Positions 8,036-15,951 of a stretch of 41,437 bases of DNA are shown piece after piece. A program made the translations under genes and the position numbers. The stretch's first letter is position 1. Each line of letters opens with the position of its first letter. The DNA comes from Clostridiales bacterium (lineage in GTDB: Bacteria; Bacillota; Clostridia; Christensenellales; Aristaeellaceae): contig JAAYIN010000066.1 of assembly GCA_012523405.1 (NCBI GenBank), positions 1 through 41,437 on the forward strand. Direction: 5' to 3'. A model generated the notes under the pieces. It was not told where the DNA came from, ran no database searches, and saw only the letters and a list, made by a program, of their open reading frames with translations.

Positions 8036-10423
8036 ATGACTTACCTAGCGCATATTACCCGTGATGCTTACGGACATTATCAAGAGCAGACAGTCGCAGA
8101 GCATTGCCGCAACTGTGCCCGCTATGCCGCACAAAGCGGCGTTCCCGAGCTGGAGCATACTGCCTATCTGGCTGGGCTACTGCACGATATGGGCAAGTAT
8201 AGCGCTGCGTTTCAGGACTATCTGGAGTGGGGTTCCATGGGAGAAGCCGTTCGCCGCGGCAGCGTGAACCATACCTTTGCCAGTGTTCGGTTTGCGATGG
8301 AGCGATGGCATACGGGATCGCCTAGTTTTCGCACGACGGTGTGCGAAATCATTGCAGTGGCTGCAGGGGCACACCATGGGTTGTTTGACTGCATTGATCC
8401 TGATGGCAAGGATGGCTTTCTTCATCGCATGACCAAAGAAGGTATCGGTTATGAGGAAGCAAAAGAGCAATTTCTGCTCCATTGCGCCGGACTGGATGAA
8501 CTTGACAAGCTGTTTGACTTGGCTGTAGAGGAGTTTACAGCTGTGATTGAGCGGTGCAAACCGTCTATCCAAACGGAAGATGAAATGCGATTTACCCTCG
8601 CCCTTCTGTCCCGAATGATCTTGTCTCTCGTCATTGATGGCGACCGACGTGACACCGCACAGTTCATGCTCGGTGCTGATTGTTCTGAGGAAAAGCGAGA
8701 CTTTCCGCAGCTGTGGCGCACTCAATTGGAAGTGCTGGAGAGCAAGCTGGCTCAAATGCCCGCAGATACACCGATGAACCGCATTCGAGGCATTATTTCC
8801 ACCCAATGTCGCCAAAGTGCAAGTTGCCAACCTGGAATTTATCGGCTGTCTGTTCCAACAGGCGGTGGAAAAACGCTTTCCAGCCTTCGATATGCCCTTG
8901 CAGCTGCGGCTGAGCATAAGAAAAAACGTATCTTTTTTGTCATTCCGCTTCTTAGTATACTAGAGCAGAATGCCGCCGTCATACGGGAATTTATAGCTGA
9001 TGATAGCTTGATTTTGGAGCATCACTCCAATCTTGTTCGCGAACAAACTACGCTGGATGAACGGAATGACAATGAGTTCTTGATGGAAACATGGGATGTG
9101 CCCATTGTCATAACAACTTTGGTGCAGTTGCTCAACACATTGTTTTTGGGAAAGACATCTTCCATACGCCGCATGCATGCCTTGGCAGACAGCATTATCA
9201 TCATCGACGAGGTACAGTCTATTCCACGAAAACTGCTATCCTTGTTTAATATGGCAATGAATTACTTGGCAGCCGCCTGCCACACGACCGTTATATTGTG
9301 TTCTGCTACACAACCCTGTTTGGAAAATATTCGTCACGCGCTGCACTACCAAGAACCGCCTGATTTGATTTCAATTGACCCTAAGCTGCTAGGCGTTTTC
9401 TCCCGTACAGAAATCATTGACAAACGAAAAAAAGGCGGCTGCACAGTGGAGGAACTAACGGAGTTCTCCTTGGAATGCATGGTGCAGCAGGGCAGCCTGC
9501 TCATCATCTGCAATACAAAGGCGCAGGCGCGAGCACTCTACACTGCCGTGAGCCAAATATCCAAGGCCGATGTATTTCATCTATCCACTGCTATGTGTAT
9601 GGAGCATCGCATTCAAACCTTAGCCCAGATTAGTGCCTGCCTGTCAGCCAAACAGCCAGTTGTTTGCATTTCAACGCAATTGGTGGAGGCAGGTGTGGAT
9701 TTTTCCTTTGCTTGTGTGATTCGAATATCGGCAGGATTGGACAATATAATCCAGGCGGCGGGACGGTGCAACCGCAGTGGTGAATTCGGCAGGCTATGTC
9801 CCGTATATATTGTCAATGTTCACAAGGAAAATCTAAGTCATTTAGAGGAAATTAGTCAATCGCAACAGGCGGCGGAAGCCGTTTTGTATTCATACAATGA
9901 GAATTCAGCAGTATATGAATATAGCCTAACCTCTCAAGCGAGCATGACATCCTATTATCGCCGTTTGTACACAGAAATACCAAGCAACACACCAGACTAC
10001 CCCTTGCCCAGCCTAGACACGAAACTTTTCTCCTTGCTGGCACGAAACAGCACCTGCGAAAGTCATAGCCCTAGCAAGAGAAAGTACATTATGACACAGG
10101 CGTTTCAAACAGCGGGCAGCGAATTTCACGTGTTTGACGATAACACCGTAGATGTCTTGGTTCCCTATGGAGAAGGCGAGGGGCTTGTTGCTGATCTGCA
10201 TTCGGAGGCGGCTTTGCACAATTTGCATTACCGCAAGGAATTGGTGGACAAGGCAAAACGGTTTACAATCTCGCTCTATGAATATGAGATAAAACAGTTG
10301 GAAGGAAAAAACGGCTTAGTTAGATTGTTTGAAGATTCCATTTTTACTCTTCATTCTGAGTTTTATTCATCCCAGATTGGATTTGACAGCAGCGGAACAA
10401 ATATGTCGTTTATGGAGGTATGA
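8036..10423 (+). CDS. cas3: CRISPR helicase-nuclease Cas3 (type I-C)
   Basis: A 795-residue single-chain Cas3 that is recruited by the Cascade complex to nick, unwind and degrade target DNA. The N-terminal HD nuclease is complete by eye: AEHCRN (His23), LLHDMGK (His50-Asp51), VNHTF and GAHHG. The superfamily-2 helicase follows, with Walker A PTGGGKT near residue 277, the DEVQ box near residue 390, the SAT box (LCSATQP) near 422, and motif VI (QAAGRCNRSG) near 575. The ribosome site GGGAGG lies 6 bases before the ATG. It is the first gene of cas3-cas5c-cas8c-cas7c, the standard I-C order. No frameshift or lost motif is visible, so interference may still work. Confidence 0.95.
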   Translation: MTYLAHITRDAYGHYQEQTVAEHCRNCARYAAQSGVPELEHTAYLAGLLHDMGKYSAAFQDYLEWGSMGEAVRRGSVNHTFASVRFAMERWHTGSPSFRTTVCEIIAVAAGAHHGLFDCIDPDGKDGFLHRMTKEGIGYEEAKEQFLLHCAGLDELDKLFDLAVEEFTAVIERCKPSIQTEDEMRFTLALLSRMILSLVIDGDRRDTAQFMLGADCSEEKRDFPQLWRTQLEVLESKLAQMPADTPMNRIRGIISTQCRQSASCQPGIYRLSVPTGGGKTLSSLRYALAAAAEHKKKRIFFVIPLLSILEQNAAVIREFIADDSLILEHHSNLVREQTTLDERNDNEFLMETWDVPIVITTLVQLLNTLFLGKTSSIRRMHALADSIIIIDEVQSIPRKLLSLFNMAMNYLAAACHTTVILCSATQPCLENIRHALHYQEPPDLISIDPKLLGVFSRTEIIDKRKKGGCTVEELTEFSLECMVQQGSLLIICNTKAQARALYTAVSQISKADVFHLSTAMCMEHRIQTLAQISACLSAKQPVVCISTQLVEAGVDFSFACVIRISAGLDNIIQAAGRCNRSGEFGRLCPVYIVNVHKENLSHLEEISQSQQAAEAVLYSYNENSAVYEYSLTSQASMTSYYRRLYTEIPSNTPDYPLPSLDTKLFSLLARNSTCESHSPSKRKYIMTQAFQTAGSEFHVFDDNTVDVLVPYGEGEGLVADLHSEAALHNLHYRKELVDKAKRFTISLYEYEIKQLEGKNGLVRLFEDSIFTLHSEFYSSQIGFDSSGTNMSFMEV

Positions 10424-10425
10424 AA

Positions 10426-11154
10426 ATGAGACATAGAAACACCGTGGAATTTGGGGTTGCGGGTCGCTACGCCCTGTTTTCCGACCCGATTATGCGGGTG
10501 GGCGGCGAGAAATGCACCCTTCCACTTCCCACCTATGAGGCATTAAAAGGCATCCTATCTTCTGTATACTGGAAACCCACACTGATTTGGTATATCGATG
10601 CGGTGCGCGTGATGAATCCCATTCAGACAGAGGTGAAGGGCATACGTCCCATCAAGTACGGCGGCGGGAACGACTTATCCTACTATACCTACTTAAAAGA
10701 TTGCCGTTATCAAGTACGGGCTCATTTTGTATGGAACGAAAATCGCCCTGAGCTTAGCCATGACCGCAACGAAAATAAGCATCATAACATTGCCAAACGA
10801 ATGATTGCGATTGGCGGACGTCGTGACATCTTTCTTGGGACGCGGGAATGCCAAGGCTATGTGATACCTTGCGTGTTTGGAGAAGACCATAGCTGCTATG
10901 AGGAAATGCCTGAACTTACCTTCGGCTTGACCTATCACGGTATCACGTATCCGGATGAGGCTTACTCTGCAGAAACTGCTGAAAATATGAGTGTACGCTT
11001 CTGGCATCCGGTGATGCGCAAGGGTATTGTCGAATTTATACCGCCACAGGATTGCCCCGTGACCAGAGTTGTTCGCAAGATGTCCATGAAACCATTTGGT
11101 GAAGAGTATGGAAACTTCACAGGCCTCGATGAATTTGGAGAGGAGGAAACGTAA
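10426..11154 (+). CDS. cas5c: Cas5c/Cas5d crRNA endonuclease (type I-C)
   Basis: A 242-residue RAMP protein. In type I-C systems Cas5 takes the place of Cas6: it cuts the pre-crRNA at the base of the repeat hairpin and stays bound to the crRNA 5' handle. The family signatures are present: the start of the RAMP fold at EFGVAGRYALFSDPI, the LPTYEALKGILSSVYW segment, and a Lys-His-His cluster (NENKHHN) matching the Lys/His catalytic region known for Cas5d. I prefer the ATG at 10426, 7 bases after GGAGG, over the ATG at 10420, which overlaps the cas3 stop. It follows cas3 by two bases and abuts cas8c. Its substrate would be the repeat stem described for the array. Confidence 0.92.
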   Translation: MRHRNTVEFGVAGRYALFSDPIMRVGGEKCTLPLPTYEALKGILSSVYWKPTLIWYIDAVRVMNPIQTEVKGIRPIKYGGGNDLSYYTYLKDCRYQVRAHFVWNENRPELSHDRNENKHHNIAKRMIAIGGRRDIFLGTRECQGYVIPCVFGEDHSCYEEMPELTFGLTYHGITYPDEAYSAETAENMSVRFWHPVMRKGIVEFIPPQDCPVTRVVRKMSMKPFGEEYGNFTGLDEFGEEET

Positions 11155-12972
11155 GTGGGGATTCTACAGACAGCATATCTGACCTACGAGCGGCAGCTAG
11201 ATAAAATAGGATTGGTGGAGGAGAAAAAAGAATCGCTGGTTCCGGTCTCTCATGCCATGGTAAATGCCCATATTGAAATTGTCCTAAGCATCGATGGCGC
11301 GTTTCAAAGTGCCGCTCCAATTGCCAAGGCGGAAAATAAAACGATTATTCCTGTCACCATAGATTCTGCAAACAGCCGCACCAGTGACAACACAAAAGCT
11401 CATTCGCTCTGCGACCAGTTACGGTATCTCGCCGCTTATGGCGGGGATAAATTCGCCGTTTATTTGGCGCAGTTAACAGCATGGGCCAATTCCTCATTTG
11501 TGCACCCAAAGGTGGCTGCAGTTCTCGCTTATATTCAAGGGGGCAGCATTGTATCCGATTTGGCTGCTGCCGGTGTTATCACTTTGGACGAACAGGGTGT
11601 TCCAAGCAATGGAAAGATTGAAGGAAATGAATATAGCAAATGCTTGGTTCGCTGGCGCATTCTTCCTGCACCGGACGGTATCCGCTCTGCATGTTGGGAG
11701 GATAACACCTTATTTGACTGCTATTGTGCATTTTATGCTGACCAGTGTGCAGGGATGGAGCGTGACCTCTGCTATGTTTCTGGCGAGGAGGACATGGTTT
11801 GTGAAATGCACCCTAAAGGCATCATTCCAGCAAAGTATGGCGCAAAGCTTGTTTCGTCCAATGACAGCTCTGGCTTTACATACCGCGGACGGTTCACACA
11901 ATCACGGCAAGCTTATTCTTTTGGCTATACTGCCTCGCAAAAAGCTCACCTTGCGCTGCGTTGGATTGCCGCAAATCACGGTATTATTATCGGCGGTAAA
12001 ACCTTCCTCTGCTGGAGTCCAGGCGGAGCGGACGTTCCTACGGAATCTTTATTCGGATTCTCTGCACCGGAGCCCATTGACTTTGTCAGCTATAAAAGGC
12101 AGCTTTGGCAAGCCTTGAGCGGTTATACCAATGCCCTCAAGGACACGGATGACGTTGTTATTGCGGCCTTGGATGTGGCTACTACCGGCAGGTTATCCGT
12201 CACCTACTATAATGAACTGAAGGCATCGGATTTTCTGGCACGTGTTGAGGATTGGTACAGTACAATATGCTGGGAAACCCGCTATGGTGTACAGGCTCCA
12301 TCCTTGAGGCGAATTGTTGACTGTGCCTTTGGCACAGAGCGAAGCACATTCATAGAAGCTGATGATCGCGTGCGCCGAGAGCATGTGCAGCGACTTTTGC
12401 ACTGCATTGTGGACAAGCAGCCCGTTCCGTTTGATATCGTGCAGGCTCTCGTCACAAAGGCATGCAAACCCCTAGCGTATAAATCTGGCAATCGGGAAAT
12501 TCAATTATCAACAACCTGTTCATTGGTACGTAAATATCACAATAGCAAACATAATAAGGAGGAATGGACTTTGGCACTTGACACATCAAATTCAGATCGC
12601 AGCTACCTCTTTGGCAGACTGCTTGCCGTGGCTGAACGGGTGGAGAGAAGTACCTATGGTCACACAGAAGGCAGGGAGCCCAATGCCATCCGTATGCAAT
12701 CAATATTTGCACAGCGGCCACTGTATGCATGGCGCATTTTAGAGGAGAAACTGGTTCCCTATTACGCTCGCCTTCAGCCCGGATTGCGCAACTGTTTTAA
12801 GAATATCATCGGTGAAATTACGGATAAGATTTTTGGGGCAGATAGCCCTGACTTAGGAAAAAAACTATCCGATGTGTACTTGCTCGATTATTATCATCAG
12901 CGCAGTGCAATGACTACAAAAAAAGAGGCATCAATGAAGGAGGAAAAAGAATATGAGTCTACTGAGGAATAA
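11155..12972 (+). CDS. cas8c: Cas8c (Csd1), Cascade large subunit
   Basis: A 605-residue Csd1-family protein, the large subunit of type I-C Cascade, which recognises the PAM and helps load Cas3. It starts at a GTG directly after the cas5c stop, with GGAGG 9 bases upstream. Recognisable Csd1 segments include the opening ILQTAYLTYERQLD, the SNDSSGFTYRGRF block with the following AHLALRW, and the central ALDVATTGRLSVTYYNEL block. Length is normal for the family. The 3' end overlaps cas7c by 20 bases, indicating translational coupling. No damage is seen. Confidence 0.92.
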   Translation: MGILQTAYLTYERQLDKIGLVEEKKESLVPVSHAMVNAHIEIVLSIDGAFQSAAPIAKAENKTIIPVTIDSANSRTSDNTKAHSLCDQLRYLAAYGGDKFAVYLAQLTAWANSSFVHPKVAAVLAYIQGGSIVSDLAAAGVITLDEQGVPSNGKIEGNEYSKCLVRWRILPAPDGIRSACWEDNTLFDCYCAFYADQCAGMERDLCYVSGEEDMVCEMHPKGIIPAKYGAKLVSSNDSSGFTYRGRFTQSRQAYSFGYTASQKAHLALRWIAANHGIIIGGKTFLCWSPGGADVPTESLFGFSAPEPIDFVSYKRQLWQALSGYTNALKDTDDVVIAALDVATTGRLSVTYYNELKASDFLARVEDWYSTICWETRYGVQAPSLRRIVDCAFGTERSTFIEADDRVRREHVQRLLHCIVDKQPVPFDIVQALVTKACKPLAYKSGNREIQLSTTCSLVRKYHNSKHNKEEWTLALDTSNSDRSYLFGRLLAVAERVERSTYGHTEGREPNAIRMQSIFAQRPLYAWRILEEKLVPYYARLQPGLRNCFKNIIGEITDKIFGADSPDLGKKLSDVYLLDYYHQRSAMTTKKEASMKEEKEYESTEE

Positions 12973-13816
12973 GGTTGATTTTGTGGCATTCGTCTCCGTT
13001 ACCATGGCCAATCCAAATGGCGATCCTCTCAACGGAAACTATCCACGGACCGATTACAACGGCTATGGTGAAATCTCAGATGTGTGTATCAAACGCAAAA
13101 TTCGCAACCGTATGCAGGATTTGGGACAGAGCATTTTTGTTCAATCAGACGATCGCTGCGATGATGGGTGCAAGAGTTTAAGCGAACGGGCAAAGCTTGG
13201 CTTAAAGGGCATCAAGGATCGCGATGAGTATGAAAAGCAAGCCTGCGAAAGATGGATGGATGTTCGCAGCTTTGGTCAGGTGTTTGCCTTTAAAGCAAAC
13301 TCAAATAAATCCAAAGAGAGCGATGGCCCTGCATCTGCCAGCGTCAGAGGACCAGTGTCCGTTCATCAGGCAGTCAGCGTGTCGCCCGTGGAGATACATT
13401 CCATGCAAATCACAAAAAGCGTTAACGGCGATCCTTCAGAAACGCGCAGCTCCGATACGATGGGCTCAAAGCATATGGTGCGCTTTGGTCTTTATAAGAT
13501 CAAAGGAGCGATCAATGTTCAGCTGGCACAAAAATCTGGCTTTACGCAGGAGGATGCGGAAATCATCAAAGAAAGCCTGTCCACACTGTTTGAAAATGAC
13601 ACTTCTGCCGCTCGTCCTGACGGATCCATGGAGGTTTGCAGGCTCTTTTGGTGGCAGCACGACTGCCCCTCTGGACAATATTCTTCTGCGAAGGTACATG
13701 CAAGTGTGCAAGCAGTGAAAAAGGAGCTAGTAGACGTACCAGCTTGCTTTGATGACTATGAGATTGTTATGAAAGAGCTCCCTAATCTGCATTGCGAGAT
13801 GATTGATAGAATATAG
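12953..13816 (+). CDS. cas7c: Cas7c (Csd2), Cascade backbone subunit
   Basis: A 287-residue Csd2/Cas7 protein that polymerises along the crRNA spacer. The typical I-C opening is present (VDFVAFVSVTMANPNGDP followed by the NYPRTD turn), and so is the EIHSMQITKSVNG segment. A strong GGAGG precedes the ATG, which lies inside the end of cas8c. It is the last intact cas gene. The cas4, cas1 and cas2 genes that normally follow are missing or broken immediately downstream. Confidence 0.94.
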   Translation: MSLLRNKVDFVAFVSVTMANPNGDPLNGNYPRTDYNGYGEISDVCIKRKIRNRMQDLGQSIFVQSDDRCDDGCKSLSERAKLGLKGIKDRDEYEKQACERWMDVRSFGQVFAFKANSNKSKESDGPASASVRGPVSVHQAVSVSPVEIHSMQITKSVNGDPSETRSSDTMGSKHMVRFGLYKIKGAINVQLAQKSGFTQEDAEIIKESLSTLFENDTSAARPDGSMEVCRLFWWQHDCPSGQYSSAKVHASVQAVKKELVDVPACFDDYEIVMKELPNLHCEMIDRI

Positions 13817-13832
13817 AGAGGAAGGCTTTCTT

Positions 13833-13892
13833 TTGCTCGCTCGTCACCTGCGAGACGATTTGGATGCATATCCCCCATTCTTGTGGAAGTGA
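13833..13892 (+). pseudogene. cas1: cas1 remnant, last 19 codons
   Basis: In this frame the DNA reads LLARHLRDDLDAYPPFLWK and then a stop. This matches the C-terminal end usual for type I-C Cas1 integrases (family knowledge from memory). The remnant begins about 16 bases after the cas7c stop, so a deletion removed cas4 and nearly all of cas1, including its metal-binding active site. The stop is followed after four bases by the cas2 start, which is the normal cas1-cas2 spacing. Confidence 0.8.
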
Positions 13893-13896
13893 TCAT

Positions 13897-14046
13897 ATGC
13901 TTGTCTTAATTACCTATGATGTCAATACGGAAGATGCTGCCGGCAGAAAACGACTCAGATAGATTGCTAAGCAATGTGTTAGCTACGGGCAGCGTGTTCA
14001 AAACTCAGTGTTTGAATGCGCTGGATGCAGCCCAATGCCGCACCCT
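13897..14046 (+). pseudogene. cas2: cas2 remnant, broken and 3'-truncated
   Basis: The ATG at 13897 opens MLVLITYDVNTEDAAGRKRL, a typical type I-C Cas2 N-terminus with the catalytic-position Asp in YDVN. A TAG at 13960-13962 interrupts it. The frame then continues as IAKQCVSYGQRVQNSVFEC, followed by a one-base shift into LDAAQCRTL. The cas2-like reading ends within the first CRISPR repeat, at about 14037-14046, where the bases fit both cas2 coding and a repeat start. The second half of the protein is gone. With cas1 also lost, no spacer acquisition from this locus is possible without proteins supplied from elsewhere. Confidence 0.85.
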
Positions 14047-14603
14047 ACACGGGGAGCGTGGATTGAAATGGCAAGTGACCTAAAGTACGTATCACTTGAA
14101 CCTGGTCGCTCCCCACATAGGGGCGTGGATTGAAATACCTTAATGATACTGGAGGGATAATGTGATCATGTCACTCCCCACACGGGGAGTGTGGATTGAA
14201 ATTCCTTTCTCTACCCACAGAACGGTCAAAAGCCTATGTCGCTCCCCACACAGGGAGCGTGGATTGAAATACCGATGCTATTGATGATGCGGCAAATGGG
14301 GGTAAGTCGCTCCCCACACAGGGGGCGTGGATTGAAATAACCAGTGGGTGAAGCAGTCCATCCGTTGGATGCGTCGCTCCCCACATAGGGAGCGTGGATT
14401 GAAATAATCAGTGGGTGAAGCAGTCCATCCGTTGGATGCGTCGCTCCTCACACGGGGAGCGTGGATTGAAATATCAAACCACTATATAGCTCTTCGTTTT
14501 CCTTGTATCACTCCCCATATGGGGAGTGTGTATTGAAACAAAAACGCTATCGCAAAATACCTCGCCCAGCAACGTCCCTCCCCTCACGGGGAGCGGTCGG
14601 AAT
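14037..14603 (+). CRISPR. Type I-C CRISPR array, 9 repeats, 8 spacers
   Basis: Repeats of about 33 bases begin GTCGCTCCCC and end GTGGATTGAAAT. They lie at 14037-14069, 14105-14136, 14170-14202, 14238-14270, 14306-14338, 14373-14405, 14440-14472, 14507-14539 and 14574-14603. Spacers are 33-35 bases. Each repeat core can fold into a GCTCCCC/GGGGAGC stem with an ACAC loop, the Cas5c substrate. The repeats are unusually variable. The last two are the most degenerate, as expected at the distal end, and the first is a hybrid with the cas2 remnant. No leader is present. The array runs in the same direction as the cas genes and has no terminator before it, so read-through from the cas promoter could still supply crRNA. 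Confidence 0.96.
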
Positions 14604-14713
14604 ACCTAACGCTATCCCTACGATTTCGCTGATTCCGTCATCCCATCAAATGACCGCGTGCGGGATATCGACAAAACACCGGAAACGGCACATTCGCTAG
14701 CATTACTCAACAC

Positions 14714-14757
14714 AAAAACGCCGCCACTTCTGACTAAGCAGTAGTGGCGGCGTTTTT
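14714..14757. terminator. Bidirectional terminator after the CRISPR array
   Basis: AAAAACGCCGCCACT (14714-14728) pairs perfectly with AGTGGCGGCGTTTTT (14743-14757), with T runs on both sides. It ends the array transcript and also the leftward gene at 14785. Confidence 0.88.
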
Positions 14758-14784
14758 TGTTAGCAGAAAACTTCTGCGGGTAGA

Positions 14785-15285
14785 TTACTTAACGGTCTTA
14801 ACAGCTTCGATAACAGCCTGGATGTATCCAAGGGTATCGGTAAGGGTGCTGCCAGCAACTGCGTCAACGAAATCTTCGGAGGTCTTGCCATCAACAAGAG
14901 CTTCTAGCTCAGCAAGGGTCTTGCCAACAAGGAACTCTTCGATTGCATCATAGGAAAGAGCTAGGTTCTGGGTAGAGCCAGCTTCTGCCATGCCTGCACT
15001 GTAAGCTTCGTCATTTAGACGCTTGGAAGCAAGAACTTTGCCTTCTGCAGTGGTGAAGGTTTCGGTGTTAGGAACTGCAACAGCACCTTCAGCTAGATAC
15101 TGGAACTCATCGATAAGTACGCCAGAGATGACATCGCCTTCCATAGCAACGGTTGCAACGCAGAAAGAGTAAGAGCCGTGTGCTGCGTAGAAAGCCTGAC
15201 CCATCTGAACTTCTGCAACTGCCATGCCGCCAAAAGCGATGGAACATACGAGAGCTAGGACTAATAGAATAGATAGTTTCTTCAT
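14785..15285 (-). CDS. Secreted FMN-binding-domain-like protein
   Basis: A 166-residue exported protein. The ATG at 15285 has GGAGG 7 bases upstream. The signal peptide is LSILLVLALVCSIAFGGMAVA. The mature part resembles an FMN-bind domain: a strand segment TVAMEGDVISGVLIDEFQY and, near the C-terminus, DAVAGSTLTDTLGYIQAV. The latter lines up with the flavinylation motif of such domains, D-x-x-(S/T)-G-A-(S/T), but has Ala in place of the first Ser/Thr and Ser in place of Ala. The covalent flavin site is therefore imperfect, and the protein may bind another ligand. The gene stands alone. Its product could belong to an extracellular electron-transfer chain, but no ApbE flavin transferase gene is in the window. 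Family call is moderate. Confidence 0.6.
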   Translation of the reverse strand: MKKLSILLVLALVCSIAFGGMAVAEVQMGQAFYAAHGSYSFCVATVAMEGDVISGVLIDEFQYLAEGAVAVPNTETFTTAEGKVLASKRLNDEAYSAGMAEAGSTQNLALSYDAIEEFLVGKTLAELEALVDGKTSEDFVDAVAGSTLTDTLGYIQAVIEAVKTVK

Positions 15286-15499
15286 GTAAAATTCCTCCAT
15301 ATAGATATTTTCATCACAGATCGGATGTGGTTAAATCATACCATGGGTCAACCACCATGTCAATTCGATTGCCTATATAAATTGTGAATAATGTGAATTA
15401 ATTCACAAAAAAATGTAGTGTAAAAACACATTGTTTTGATGGAAAGAGATGATAGCGAAAGGAGAACTTTCAGCTACCATCTCTTAGGAATGTAGAGGT

Positions 15500-15757
15500 T
15501 TATACTCTGGATTTTTGAACCATGCCGACGATAAACAGCAAAATGCATGCGCCGCCGATAGCGATCAGCATACTGTAGAAATTGAAACCGCTGATTGTGC
15601 CAAGTCCCATGAGCGATGCGACAAAACCACCGATTCCTGCACCGACAACACCAACGACGATATTAGCAACTGCACCCATGCTAGAGCTTTTCCCCATGAT
15701 CATGCTGCCAATCCAACCGGCAAGTGCGCCAAAGACAAGCCAAGAAATCAATCCCAT
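15500..15757 (-). CDS. GlsB/YeaQ/YmgE family small membrane protein
   Basis: An 85-residue, very hydrophobic, glycine-rich protein with three membrane helices: GLISWLVFGALAGWIGSMIMG, then ANIVVGVVGAGIGGFVASLMG, then FYSMLIAIGGACILLFIVGM. The GALAGWIGSMIMG opening and the NIVVGVVGAGIGG segment are the signature of the transglycosylase-associated/GlsB family. These proteins are linked to envelope and general stress in Bacillota, and their molecular activity is unknown. I chose the ATG at 15757, with AGGAAAGGAAG upstream, over an in-frame TTG two codons earlier. It is transcribed alone. Confidence 0.88.
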   Translation of the reverse strand: MGLISWLVFGALAGWIGSMIMGKSSSMGAVANIVVGVVGAGIGGFVASLMGLGTISGFNFYSMLIAIGGACILLFIVGMVQKSRV

Positions 15758-15888
15758 ATACAAGCTTCCTTTCCTGTTGTTGTGGATAGTATGTGCGAGG
15801 GTGGTTTGAATTATTATAGAAATTTCATCAAGGATTCAATGAGCAGGGATATGTATCTAGCTATATAATCATGGCGGGTGAGAACTGC

Positions 15889-15936
15889 AACAAAAAATAC
15901 CAAACCCTATGCGATTGATGAACCGCGTAGGGTTTG
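15889..15936 (-). terminator. Terminator after the GH2 gene
   Basis: CAAACCCTATGCG (15901-15913) pairs with CGCGTAGGGTTTG (15924-15936), one G-U pair, with a T run on the minus-strand side (15889-15898). It lies 16 bases beyond the GH2 stop and closes the sugar locus. Confidence 0.82.
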
Positions 15937-15951
15937 ACTTATTTGCTTTGG

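Noticed and set aside
11498-12118. A 206-codon plus-strand frame inside cas8c
   Set aside because: Out-of-frame overlap of an intact Csd1 gene, without ribosome site.
13817-13832. Possible trace of cas4
   Set aside because: The 16 bases between cas7c and the cas1 remnant are too few to support any assignment.
14070-14573. Self-targeting spacers
   Set aside because: I looked for obvious matches of the spacers to the rest of the window and saw none, but a full search cannot be done by eye.
14607-14660. A tenth, very degenerate CRISPR repeat starting near GTCATCCC (14637)
   Set aside because: Only a few bases match, the spacing would be short, and the stem and ATTGAAAT end are absent.
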